Assembly (NCBI GenBank): GCA_963582255.1
Contig: CAUZRD010000015.1
Span: 1 to 22,788 of the forward strand
Origin: CAUZRD01 sp963582255
GTDB lineage: Bacteria; Pseudomonadota; Alphaproteobacteria; Rhizobiales; TMED25
Length of the DNA stretch: 22,788 bases
Direction of reading: 5' to 3'
Position 1 is the first letter of the stretch. Each line of letters opens with the position of its first letter. The translations under genes were made by a program, and so were the position numbers. The notes beneath the pieces were generated by a model that made no database searches, was not told the DNA's origin, and saw only the letters and a program-made list of their open reading frames with translations. Shown here in pieces: positions 1 to 7,141 of this stretch.

Positions 1-161
1 ATGCGAAGCCGTGATGAGCCCAGAGTTTTTCAGGGTATTTTCGAGGAGGAAGAACCTGTGTCTACTTTGGCACGAAAGAAACCCTTGAAAGGCTTCACCC
101 CTTGTCATAATAGGAGGGGTTGGTAGCGCAATCTTGTGTCGCACGATTGCTGAGAATCGGC
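1..161. other. Left edge of window, no recognised gene
   Basis: Frame 1 is open from base 1 to a TAG at 124–126 (41 codons), so this could be the tail of a gene that starts outside the window. A GTG at 58 inside that frame has a good AGGAGG eight bases upstream and would give a 22-residue basic peptide. Neither product is recognisable. Two inverted repeats follow toward the aldo/keto reductase stop. I treat the region as the 3' flank of that gene, with an unproven small ORF. Confidence 0.25.
97..150 (-). terminator. Two hairpins downstream of the aldo/keto reductase, possible terminator
   Basis: Two perfect 6-bp stems lie just past the aldo/keto reductase stop on the minus strand. GCAATC pairs with GATTGC (128–133 / 145–150), and ACCCCT pairs with AGGGGT (97–102 / 115–120). 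No clear U tract follows either stem, so a Rho-independent terminator is only possible. Confidence 0.25.
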
Positions 162-1010
162 TTAGTCGACGTCCCAAACAGGTCGGCGTACTTCCGGATC
201 GACAACACGGATATTGCGGACTCGCAAGGCTCGGATCCTGTTCATCTCATCTTCAGTGAGAGAGAAATCGAAGACATCGATATTCTCCTCGATCTCATAT
301 GGCTCAAGCGCACGTGGAACCACCCCAATACCGGATTGCTGGACCAGCCAGCGTAGAGCAACTTGCGCCACAGACTTGCTGTATCCGCGCGCAATTTCTG
401 CAAGCACTGGATCGTTGAGCAACTTACCGCGCGCTAGCGGAACATGACAGGTAACCAGCAAACCATGCTTGCGGCACTCAGCAATCAACTTATCTTGCTC
501 GATATAGGCGTGGTACTCGATTTGGTTGGTGATTAGTGGTTCTGGGCAAAGAGACACTGCCTGCTCCAGCAAAGCTATGGTGAAATTCGAGACTCCAATG
601 TTTCTGGCTAGGCCGTCTCTCTTAGCTTTGGCGAGAGCACCCAGTGTTTCGGCTAGTGGTACGCTCGGCTGAGGCCAGTGGATCAGTAAAAGGTCGATAT
701 AATCGAGGTTGAGTGTCTTTAAGCTTGTGTCGACAGATTGAGCAAAATCGTCCGCACGCGCATTTTCTTCGGTAACCTTGGTGGTCACCCATAGATCTTC
801 GCGTGCAATACCGGAGGCGCGGATACCTTCTCCAACCCATTTCTCTGATCCGTATTTTCGCGCGGTGTCGATATGCCGATACCCGCACTCGATGGAATGT
901 GCAACGAGGCTTGCTGCGCGCTCCGGTTCTGGAAACAGCATAGTGCCGTAGCCAACGGCAGGGATAGACGCGCCATGCGCAGAGATTGAAAAGCCTTTTG
1001 CCGGTTTCAT
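162..1010 (-). CDS. Aldo/keto reductase
   Basis: This is an NADPH-dependent carbonyl reductase of the aldo/keto reductase superfamily, expected to be a cytosolic (beta/alpha)8 barrel. The full catalytic tetrad is visible: Asp48 in HIDTA, Tyr53 in RKYGSE, Lys78 in WVTTKV and His111 in LLIHWP. The family motif GVSNF follows, and VVPRALEPYEIEEN near the C terminus fits the cofactor-binding region. The length of 282 residues is normal. I chose the ATG at 1010. An in-frame TTG at 1031 would add seven residues, but the ATG begins the usual family N terminus and has AGG a few bases upstream. The gene stands alone and diverges from the amidase. The sequence resembles the 2,5-diketogluconate reductase/AKR5 type, but the substrate is unknown. 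Confidence 0.9.
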   Translation of the reverse strand: MKPAKGFSISAHGASIPAVGYGTMLFPEPERAASLVAHSIECGYRHIDTARKYGSEKWVGEGIRASGIAREDLWVTTKVTEENARADDFAQSVDTSLKTLNLDYIDLLLIHWPQPSVPLAETLGALAKAKRDGLARNIGVSNFTIALLEQAVSLCPEPLITNQIEYHAYIEQDKLIAECRKHGLLVTCHVPLARGKLLNDPVLAEIARGYSKSVAQVALRWLVQQSGIGVVPRALEPYEIEENIDVFDFSLTEDEMNRIRALRVRNIRVVDPEVRRPVWDVD

Positions 1011-1380
1011 GATTGGCCTATGATGTCGCAAATAGATGGTGAGATGGAATTTGATTAATACGGTAATTGCTTCTGGCTGAATAGCAATCCGAAAAGATTG
1101 TCTGAAAGTTCCAGCTTACGCACAACATAGGAAGGTTGAACTCAAAGTAGGTATCACAGCTGGCAATATTTTAGATGCAGATCACCTTGTATGCGATAAA
1201 AATTAGGCATGTAGTAGTCGTAATGGCAGTAGAAGTTTCTGAAGTACCAGTAGGTATTTAACTTCGATGGCATTATTTGCAGTCCGCTTACTATGAGAGC
1301 TGACTGCCGGAACGTTATAAGCCGTCGCTTGGCTCCTCGTCGGCTACTTCCAATATATTTGAGCTCAACGGAAGTGTTAA
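1011..1380. other. Divergent intergenic region, aldo/keto reductase / amidase
   Basis: This 370-base spacer separates two divergent genes and must hold both promoters. I found no convincing -35/-10 pair, ORF or RNA gene. A weak imperfect repeat (GCCG...CGGC, 1321–1345) is the only structure seen. A GGAAG sits about six bases before the amidase ATG and serves as its ribosome binding site. Confidence 0.5.
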
Positions 1381-2865
1381 ATGAGTGAAATTGTAACTAA
1401 GACGGCGCGTGAACTTCGCAGGCTAATTGGACTTAAGGCTATCTCTCCGGTTGAACTACTGGATGCCTGCATTGAACGCATTGAACGCATTAATCCTAGT
1501 GTTAATGCCGTTGTTGCGCTTGACCTTAACCGCGCGCGTGTTACTGCGCGGGAAGCAGAACAAGCGGTTGTCCGTGGTGACCACCTGGGAGTGCTGCATG
1601 GCTTGCCTGTTCTTGTGAAGGATTTAACAGCAACCGAAGGTCTGGTGACGACACATGGATCGCTCATCTTTAAAGATAACGTTCCAACGGAAGACGAGCT
1701 TATCGTTGCTAGAATTCGTGAGGCTGGAGGAATCATCCTGGGTAAAACTAATACGCCGGAATTTGGTTCGGGTTCCAACACCTTAAATCGTGTCTATGGA
1801 GCGTGCGTAAATCCGTTCAATCCGAGACTATCTTGTGCTGGTTCATCTGGAGGTTCAGCGGTGGCGCTTGCCACCGATATGGTGCCGCTTGCCACAGGTA
1901 CTGATATGGGTGGCAGTGTGAGAACTCCGGCATCATTCTGTGGTGTCGTCGGCCATAGATGTTCGCCCGGGCTGATACCGCGTCCAACGCGTATACATGG
2001 GTGGTCCACATTGGGAGTTGACGGACCGTTGGCCCGATCCGTGGATGATGCTGCACTTTTGCTTTCCGCGACAGCAGGCTCTGATCCTCGTGACCCACTT
2101 TCCCAATCGATCAATCAGTCACTGTTTGGGTCTCTGCCGCATACTGATCTATCTCGATTGAGGGTGGCTTTTTCAGAAGATCTTGGCTGTGCTCCCGTGT
2201 CCTATGCTATGCGGAAGACTTTTCGAGAAAAGGTAAAAAAAATTGCGCCTATGTTTGCTGATACACAGTGGCGCGACCCTGATCTTGGGCCGGTGCATGA
2301 GACGTTTGAGACCTTACGCGGCGTTGAGTATCTTCATGCTTATGGAGGCTATTTTGACCAGCAGCAAGAACTTCTTGGTCCCAACGTAATAGCTAATGTG
2401 ACGTCGGCGCGAAAAATTACCGTTAAACAAGTAGGGCGCGCGATGGCCGAGCAAACGGCACTGTTGCGGCGGATGGGGAAATTCTTCGATGACATCGATA
2501 TCTTAATCTGCCCCGCCACATCGACAGTACCTTATCCAGTTGAGGAGTTGAATGTGTCGGATATAGATGGTGAGGAAATGGCAACTTATATTACTTGGGT
2601 TACCATTGCTTATGCACTCACGCTTACAACACACCCGGTGACGGTCATTACGTGTGGGATGGGTCCAACCAATATGCCGTTTGGGTTGCAGGTTATGGGA
2701 TCGGCTTTGAGCGATGTTGCGACGATAGGTGCCGCTGCAGCAATAGAAGAAGCGCTTCGCGGCGACGCCGAACTTTCGCGCCCAATCCCAGACATCGACG
2801 CTTTGGTCTCTGGTGTTGTTGAAAGCAAGGCGGGGATTATTCCAACCCATTTGAGATCTGCGTAA
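1381..2865 (+). CDS. Amidase, amidase-signature family
   Basis: This is an amidase-signature serine hydrolase that cleaves carboxamides to acid plus amine or ammonia, expected in the cytosol. The Ser–cisSer–Lys triad is visible: Lys80 in LPVLVKD, cis-Ser155 in the CAGSSGGSA motif, and nucleophile Ser179 in GTDMGGSVRTPAS. The 24-residue spacing between the two serines matches the family. N-terminal helices (residues 1–65, with SPVELLDA) and the length of 494 residues are typical. The ATG at 1381 has a GGAAG just upstream. It is not an obvious GatA, because no gatB or gatC lies nearby and the neighbours are catabolic. The closest functional guess is a broad amide hydrolase. The substrate is not predictable from the sequence. 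Confidence 0.93.
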   Translation: MSEIVTKTARELRRLIGLKAISPVELLDACIERIERINPSVNAVVALDLNRARVTAREAEQAVVRGDHLGVLHGLPVLVKDLTATEGLVTTHGSLIFKDNVPTEDELIVARIREAGGIILGKTNTPEFGSGSNTLNRVYGACVNPFNPRLSCAGSSGGSAVALATDMVPLATGTDMGGSVRTPASFCGVVGHRCSPGLIPRPTRIHGWSTLGVDGPLARSVDDAALLLSATAGSDPRDPLSQSINQSLFGSLPHTDLSRLRVAFSEDLGCAPVSYAMRKTFREKVKKIAPMFADTQWRDPDLGPVHETFETLRGVEYLHAYGGYFDQQQELLGPNVIANVTSARKITVKQVGRAMAEQTALLRRMGKFFDDIDILICPATSTVPYPVEELNVSDIDGEEMATYITWVTIAYALTLTTHPVTVITCGMGPTNMPFGLQVMGSALSDVATIGAAAAIEEALRGDAELSRPIPDIDALVSGVVESKAGIIPTHLRSA

Positions 2866-3381
2866 TAAGTGTTGGGCTAGCTTTTTATAAACAGACAGGA
2901 TGGACGGGCGGGCGCAGGGTAGGTGTAAAAGCTGTTGATCTATAACGACTAACGTGACCGCGAAGTTCCGCGCCGCATCGCACTTTTAGTGTTTAATTTT
3001 TGGTTGCCACCAAAAACGTTCGTGTTGTTGGCATTGGCATACTCATTGGGTCCTGTGGTTTTTGGTTTTGCAATTTTTATGGCTGGGTTTGTCATCTTAA
3101 TCGCCGCTCTTGCCTTTGCCCGGGCTCGGGCTTTAGTTTTTGTCATGACAGGGTCACCTTTCAGTCAGTCAGCATGTAATCAATTTTCACCGGTGGTGGG
3201 ATTGATCCCTCGGTATTATTAAGTTCGGATCTACTAGCCTAAGGGGACCCACTCGACGTTGGGGCTTTTATGATAAGTGTGTAGGTCTAAATTGCACAGG
3301 GTTTAAATTTAGAGGGTATTAGATCATGTGCATACTCAACTAGGCTTGTGCCTGATATTTAGTATCTCTGGAATACTCAAG
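2866..3381. other. Long spacer with no firm gene
   Basis: About 500 bases lie between the amidase stop and the decayed reductase-like gene. The only notable content is a hydrophobic open frame (see 2989–3222). From 3223 to 3381 the sequence is AT-rich with stops in all frames. I saw no tRNA, terminator with a U tract, or repeat. Confidence 0.5.
2989..3222 (+). other. Hydrophobic open frame, possible membrane-protein remnant
   Basis: The frame is open from codon 2953, after a TAA, to 3222. A GTG at 2989 would give 77 residues. Residues 9–55 are strongly hydrophobic with two membrane-segment-like stretches (VLLALAYSLGPVVFGFAIF and GFVILIAALAF). The C-terminal 25 residues are not membrane-like. 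No ribosome binding site precedes the GTG. It sits directly upstream of a clearly decayed gene, so I read it as a fragment of an old membrane or transporter gene. It could equally be chance. The opposite strand carries a Lys/Ala-rich mirror frame that I regard as its shadow. Confidence 0.25.
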
Positions 3382-3929
3382 ATGCACGACGATGAAGTTG
3401 ATGAGCAATTCTGCTCATACATGGAATGAACCAAGCGTTTCTACTAAGCGCAGGGTGATGAGAGGCCCTACGTTTGGGCGCGTTACGATAATGCCCCGTT
3501 TGCGCCAGCAGCCAAGCCGTTATCGAAATGCACAATTGCCGTTATCACTACCGCGGTGCCGTTCGATTGCAAACCGATGACCCCCCGGTTATGTGACCTC
3601 GTTTGAGACGGCAAATCCACCCACAGGCACTGTGCCAACGAGCCGTTGTGGGACAATTTAGCTACCCGTATGGGTGAGATTAACTCCTATCTGTCGGTTG
3701 TACCGCTCAGGTAATGTATTAGCATCAGGGCGGTTTGGCGCATTGGCAGCGTGCGTTCACTGTGCGGCAACCGACTAAACTAAACGTAGAATGCTTACAT
3801 TTGATGCGCCAGAATTTCTGAGCTACTGCCGTGAATATAAGGGTGATCCCGCTCTTCTAGTTATGCTGTGACATGGCTGTCATGGGATGACTAAGGCAGA
3901 TCAGCAGGAATCGACTGTCTGCGCAGTAG
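3382..3929 (+). pseudogene. Decayed gene resembling glycine/sarcosine/betaine reductase selenoprotein B family
   Basis: The protein-like signal continues through many stops. In frame 1 (3382–3711) there are TGA at 3427, TAA at 3445, TGA at 3604 and TAA at 3712. The stretch 3448–3600 reads as a typical N-terminal block of this family, with RYDNAPFAP, then KPLSKC, then TIAVITTAVPF. A later block has LWDN and NSYLSVVPL. The signal then moves to frame 2 from 3722 (ASGRFGALAA, then RRMLTFDAPEFLSYCRE, then DPALLVML) with a TAA at 3776 and a TGA at 3869. It fades near CHG and MTKADQQ around 3890–3929, so the usual C-terminal third is missing. At least six stops, one frameshift and a 3' truncation make a functional product very unlikely. 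The family call comes from remembered family motifs, not a search. Known members include clostridial GrdB and many uncharacterised proteobacterial homologues that lack selenocysteine. Confidence 0.65.
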
Positions 3930-3939
3930 ATAGGCTATG

Positions 3940-4383
3940 TTATGCGCTGCTTCCGTTCATATCCTGCTCCATTATTTTGCGCACGGTGTCAGTTGGCATA
4001 ACTGAGGTGCGCGAGCGGGTATCAAAAAATACATTCACGCATTCTGCGGTTGCAAGACAAGTTCCGTCTCTAAATACTCCGTATCCAGAGCGGAACGAGG
4101 AGTTGCCGATGTGAAATAATTTTGCGCCAATGCGGACCTCTCCTGGGAAACGGGTTTCCTTGAGGTAATTGATTTTTACTTGGGCTAAAACGGTATTGAA
4201 CCAGCTTGGCACTGCCGTCAGATATTGGGCAATGAGGGCTGACCGGGCGACTTCTATCCAGATTCCGTAGGCAGAGTTGTTGACATGGCCCATTCGATCT
4301 TCATCAGCATATCGTATGGTTACCGTGCTCCAGTGGCAGTATGTGCCGGGGTTGGTTAGATCAATTGGGCTATTTTTTTCCAA
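3940..4383 (-). CDS. Hotdog-fold acyl-CoA thioesterase (4HBT family)
   Basis: This is a YbgC/4HBT-type thioesterase expected to hydrolyse acyl-CoA or aryl-CoA thioesters in the cytosol. The hallmark active-site block is near residues 25–39 (RYADEDRMGHVNNSAY), with the catalytic Asp in ADEDRMGHVN. The hotdog strand pattern follows (LAQVKINYLKETRFPGEV and FRSGYGVFRDGTCLATAECVNVFFD). The length of 147 residues is normal. The start is TTG at 4383, supported by AGGAG seven bases upstream, with no better ATG in frame. It lies downstream of the hydroxy-acid dehydrogenase on the same strand after a 178-base gap that holds a small hairpin. It may be co-transcribed with that gene or separate. Its 3' end adjoins the reductase-like pseudogene. 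Confidence 0.88.
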   Translation of the reverse strand: MEKNSPIDLTNPGTYCHWSTVTIRYADEDRMGHVNNSAYGIWIEVARSALIAQYLTAVPSWFNTVLAQVKINYLKETRFPGEVRIGAKLFHIGNSSFRSGYGVFRDGTCLATAECVNVFFDTRSRTSVMPTDTVRKIMEQDMNGSSA

Positions 4384-4531
4384 AATGATGCTCCTGATTG
4401 GCGTCCTTGCCCTTGCATTTGGTGGTAATATTCTGGCGGCCTACCCTTTTGTAAGCATTAGCAGAACCAACACAATTGATGCAAAATATTTGGCTCCGTT
4501 GGCAAACGGTATTTTTTCAAGCTCATCATAA

Positions 4532-4549
4532 GGCAGCTTATTCGCTGCC
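4532..4549 (-). terminator. Small hairpin after the hydroxy-acid dehydrogenase
   Basis: GGCAGC and GCTGCC form a perfect 6-bp GC-rich stem with a 6-base loop, 12 bases past the dehydrogenase stop on the minus strand. The tract after it (TTATGATG) is a poor U run. It could be a weak terminator or an mRNA 3'-stabilising stem before the thioesterase gene. Confidence 0.35.
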
Positions 4550-4561
4550 AACACCACTCGA

Positions 4562-5785
4562 TCATACTTTGGTGCTGGCAGCCTCGTGCAAAGCAGGTGG
4601 TTTGGACATCATAGAGGCCACTGTTGGATCTATGATTTTGAGGTATTGCGGGCCGAGCTCGGTGAGTGTGTTGCATCCAAGAAGAGCCATAACTCGGCTG
4701 ATTTCTTCTCGGTAAATTTCGAGGGCGCGAGCTGCGCCGTCGAAACCGCCAGCAGCCACTCCATACAACGTCGAGCGACCGACCATCACCGCGTTCGCGC
4801 CGAGTGCAAGTGCTTTGACTACATCGCTGCCGCGTCTGAATCCGCTATCGACAAATACCGTCGTGTTTTTCCCGACAGCATTGACAATCTCCGGCAGGAC
4901 TTCCATTGGTGAAATAACCCCGTCGAGGTTGCGTCCTCCGTGGTTGGAGACGCCTATGCCGTCTGCGCCATGCTTGACTGCCATCGCGGCATCTTCGCTA
5001 TTAAGCACACCTTTCACGATCAGCTTATGCGGCCAGATTTTGCGCAGGGCATCCAGATCTTTCCAGCTTAGAGAATCGGTACGAAGGCTGGTACGGCCCA
5101 TTGGTCCGGCGGTCAGCTTCGAGAAGACTTCAGCAGGATAATTTCGATAGGTGGGCATCCCAGTAGTTAGTAGATAGCGTAACATCACGCTGGTAAGCCA
5201 ACGTGGATGCCGTAATATGTCAATAATGGCGCGCGGGGGGTATGTGAAGGGGATCGTAAAACCGTTACGGAGGTTGTATTCGCGGTTACCGGACGAGGCG
5301 CCATCCACCGTCACAACCAAGGCCTTGTACCCGGCAACCTTTGCCCGCTCCACCAATTGGTGGGAGAGCTGGCGGTCAGGCCACAAGTAAAGTTGGAACC
5401 AGAGCTCTCCCCCGACCTCATCCGCAACCCGCTCCATTGCCGTCATCGAGCCGGTGGCGAGTGTGAACGGGATTCCTGCGGCTTTCGCTGCCCGCGCGAG
5501 CGCAAGTTCGCCTTCATACCACATTAACCCTGCGGTTCCGGTGGGCGCAATCACCAATGGCATCTTATGTTCGGTGCCAAAAACCGTTACGCCCAAGCTT
5601 CGTTTTGAAACATCGACCATGGTTCGTGGCTTAAAACGTATGTTATCGAATGCTGTTCGGTTGTTTCTGAGTGAAACCTCATCCTCGGTCCCGCGGTCAA
5701 CAAATTCAAACAGACCCTTTGGTACTCGTTTGAGGGCCTGCTCGCGCAGGTCAAAAATATTGTAAGCTCCAAGATTGTTTGCCAT
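4562..5785 (-). CDS. FMN-dependent alpha-hydroxy-acid dehydrogenase/oxidase
   Basis: This enzyme belongs to the lactate dehydrogenase (LldD)/glycolate oxidase/mandelate dehydrogenase family, which oxidises 2-hydroxy acids to 2-oxo acids using FMN. Visible signatures, numbered from the ATG, are VIAPTGTAGL (79–87), QLY (131–133), TVDGASSGNRE with Asp161, Lys258 in LIVKGV, the active-site block SNHGGRNLDG with His282 and Arg285, and the FMN phosphate site VDSGFRRGSDVVKALALGA (312–330). The length of 407 residues fits. The ATG at 5785 is preferred. A GTG at 5812 would add nine residues but lies within a perfect inverted repeat. The residue expected to match Tyr24 of spinach glycolate oxidase is Phe28 (GLFEFVDRGTED). 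That Tyr binds the substrate carboxylate, so the change may alter affinity. The gene diverges from the amidohydrolase. Confidence 0.92.
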   Translation of the reverse strand: MANNLGAYNIFDLREQALKRVPKGLFEFVDRGTEDEVSLRNNRTAFDNIRFKPRTMVDVSKRSLGVTVFGTEHKMPLVIAPTGTAGLMWYEGELALARAAKAAGIPFTLATGSMTAMERVADEVGGELWFQLYLWPDRQLSHQLVERAKVAGYKALVVTVDGASSGNREYNLRNGFTIPFTYPPRAIIDILRHPRWLTSVMLRYLLTTGMPTYRNYPAEVFSKLTAGPMGRTSLRTDSLSWKDLDALRKIWPHKLIVKGVLNSEDAAMAVKHGADGIGVSNHGGRNLDGVISPMEVLPEIVNAVGKNTTVFVDSGFRRGSDVVKALALGANAVMVGRSTLYGVAAGGFDGAARALEIYREEISRVMALLGCNTLTELGPQYLKIIDPTVASMMSKPPALHEAASTKV

Positions 5786-5810
5786 TTCTGACTCTTTATG
5801 GTTGTCGAAC

Positions 5811-5830
5811 ACATTGCATTTTTACAATGT
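5811..5830 (-). promoter_or_regulatory. Operator-like inverted repeat at the dehydrogenase start region
   Basis: ACATTG and CAATGT form a perfect inverted repeat with 6-bp arms and an 8-base spacer. It begins six bases downstream of a consensus -10 box on the minus strand, so it should cover the transcription start of the hydroxy-acid dehydrogenase. That is a classic position for repressor binding. The function is inferred from position only. Confidence 0.4.
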
Positions 5831-5835
5831 AGGAA

Positions 5836-5841
5836 ATTATA
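5836..5841 (-). promoter_or_regulatory. Candidate -10 box for the hydroxy-acid dehydrogenase gene
   Basis: Reading the minus strand, this is a perfect TATAAT about 50 bases upstream of the ATG at 5785. No good -35 hexamer stands at 16–18 bases. The -35 position is instead partly covered by the inverted motif at 5861–5875, which would suit an activator-dependent promoter. Confidence 0.4.
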
Positions 5842-5860
5842 CACCCTGATTGTGAGCTCT

Positions 5861-5875
5861 AGACGCCCCACGTCT
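5861..5875. promoter_or_regulatory. Inverted motif AGACG-N5-CGTCT, first copy
   Basis: AGACGCCCCACGTCT has 5-bp inverted arms and lies midway between the divergent dehydrogenase and amidohydrolase genes. A close relative, AGACGTCTCCACGTCT, sits at 9133–9148 between the next pair of divergent genes. The two share AGACG and CCACGTCT. This suggests one dimeric regulator acting on both regions. I see no regulator gene within the window. Confidence 0.4.
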
Positions 5876-5948
5876 TTCGAGGGCAATATGAGTGTAATTA
5901 TAAACCTAGAATTTATCTGAGTACCATAAACTTTTATTTGAGGAAGTA

Positions 5949-7043
5949 ATGATGGCCGGAACAGAAATACCTATAGATCCATATGGACCAACTGCCGCGC
6001 GCCCGCATTTGCAAGGGCCAGTTCCACGGCCCAAAAGCATAACAGTTGATTTTCATGCACATATGACTATTCCGGCGGCTGATGATCATGTGAAGCCTCA
6101 TGTCTCCAATGAAGCTATTACAAATGTTCAGTATGCTAATCAAACAACTCTGGCAGCCCGGGCAAAACAGCATGAAGTTCGCTGGGCACATATGACGGAA
6201 GTCGAGGAACGCCTTGCCGATATGGATAAAATGGGCATCGATGTGATGGCAATTTCATGCTCACCCGGTCAATTCTACTATCAAGCTGATCCGGCGTTGG
6301 GCGTAGAATCAAGTCAGATAGTCAATGATACGATTGCCGCCAAAATCAAAAAGCACCCCAAGAGATTTATCGGTATTGCGACGGTGCCATTGCAGGATAC
6401 GAATCATGCGATTGTCGAACTTGAACGGGCTATTGGCCAACTTGGATTTCGCGGAGTTGAAGTAGGCGCGAGTGTTAATGAGGAGGAGTTGTCAGCCGAG
6501 CGCCTTGAACCATTTTGGGCCAAGTGCCAAGAACTTGACGTGCCGGTTTTTATCCACCCGACGTCGTTTGCCTCGCCCCGTCTGCGGCGCCATATGCTGA
6601 CAAATACAATCGGAAATCCGCTGGAGACAACGGTGGCAGTTCATTACTTGATCTTTGATGGAGTGATGGAGCGATTTCCTCGGCTCAAGGTTTTTCTTGC
6701 CCATGGCGGAGGCTTTGCTGCTCACTATGCAGCTCGCATGGATCATGCCTATGGCGCACGCTCAGACAGCCGTGGGAGCATCCCAGAGTTGCCAAGTACT
6801 TATCTTAAGCGGTTTTATCTAGACACAGTTGTTTTTGCGGTTGATCAGCTTGATTTTCTAATTGGTAAATACGGCTCTGATCATGTTCTTGTTGGCACAG
6901 ACTACCCGTTCGCAATGGGCGAATATGATCCTATAGAACATGTCTGTCAGTCAGAGAATCTCAACGAGTCCGATCGAGAAAAAATCTGTGGTTTGAATGC
7001 GCTATCCATAATGAATCTCGATCCGGAGGATTTTGCAACCTAG
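5949..7043 (+). CDS. Amidohydrolase-2 family metalloenzyme (ACMSD/decarboxylase-like)
   Basis: This is an amidohydrolase_2 (PF04909-type) protein. The family includes ACMSD, gamma-resorcylate and 5-carboxyvanillate decarboxylases, which remove CO2 non-oxidatively using one divalent metal. Expected metal ligands and catalytic residues are visible: His36 and His38 in VDFHAH, His203 in FIHPTS, His252 in LAHGGGF and Asp318 in VGTDYPF. The middle block KRFIGIATVPLQD–GFRGVEVG is typical. The length of 364 residues is normal. GAGGA precedes the tandem ATGs, four bases from the first and seven from the second at 5952, so the start could be either. The gene is single and divergent from the hydroxy-acid dehydrogenase. 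A decarboxylase acting on an aromatic or unsaturated acid is likelier than a true amidase, but hydrolase activity is not excluded. Confidence 0.88.
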   Translation: MMAGTEIPIDPYGPTAARPHLQGPVPRPKSITVDFHAHMTIPAADDHVKPHVSNEAITNVQYANQTTLAARAKQHEVRWAHMTEVEERLADMDKMGIDVMAISCSPGQFYYQADPALGVESSQIVNDTIAAKIKKHPKRFIGIATVPLQDTNHAIVELERAIGQLGFRGVEVGASVNEEELSAERLEPFWAKCQELDVPVFIHPTSFASPRLRRHMLTNTIGNPLETTVAVHYLIFDGVMERFPRLKVFLAHGGGFAAHYAARMDHAYGARSDSRGSIPELPSTYLKRFYLDTVVFAVDQLDFLIGKYGSDHVLVGTDYPFAMGEYDPIEHVCQSENLNESDREKICGLNALSIMNLDPEDFAT

Positions 7044-7141
7044 GGTTTGGGGGGTGAGGCCAGGTGACGCCCAATGCTGAGGTAAATAAGCGTTGCTAAG
7101 GATGTAGAAAGATGGTGGCTGCCAAATTAGCCAGCGGCAAG

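Noticed and set aside
1381..2865. GatA subunit of the tRNA amidotransferase
   Set aside because: The catalytic triad is shared by the whole amidase-signature family; gatB and gatC are absent and the neighbours are catabolic.
2949..3146. Lys/Ala-rich minus-strand frame
   Set aside because: It is the complement of the hydrophobic frame at 2989–3222; the low-complexity charge pattern follows from that, and no ribosome binding site is present.
3382..3929. Selenocysteine recoding of TGA codons in the reductase-like region
   Set aside because: TAA codons and a frameshift also interrupt the frame, so recoding of TGA alone cannot restore it.
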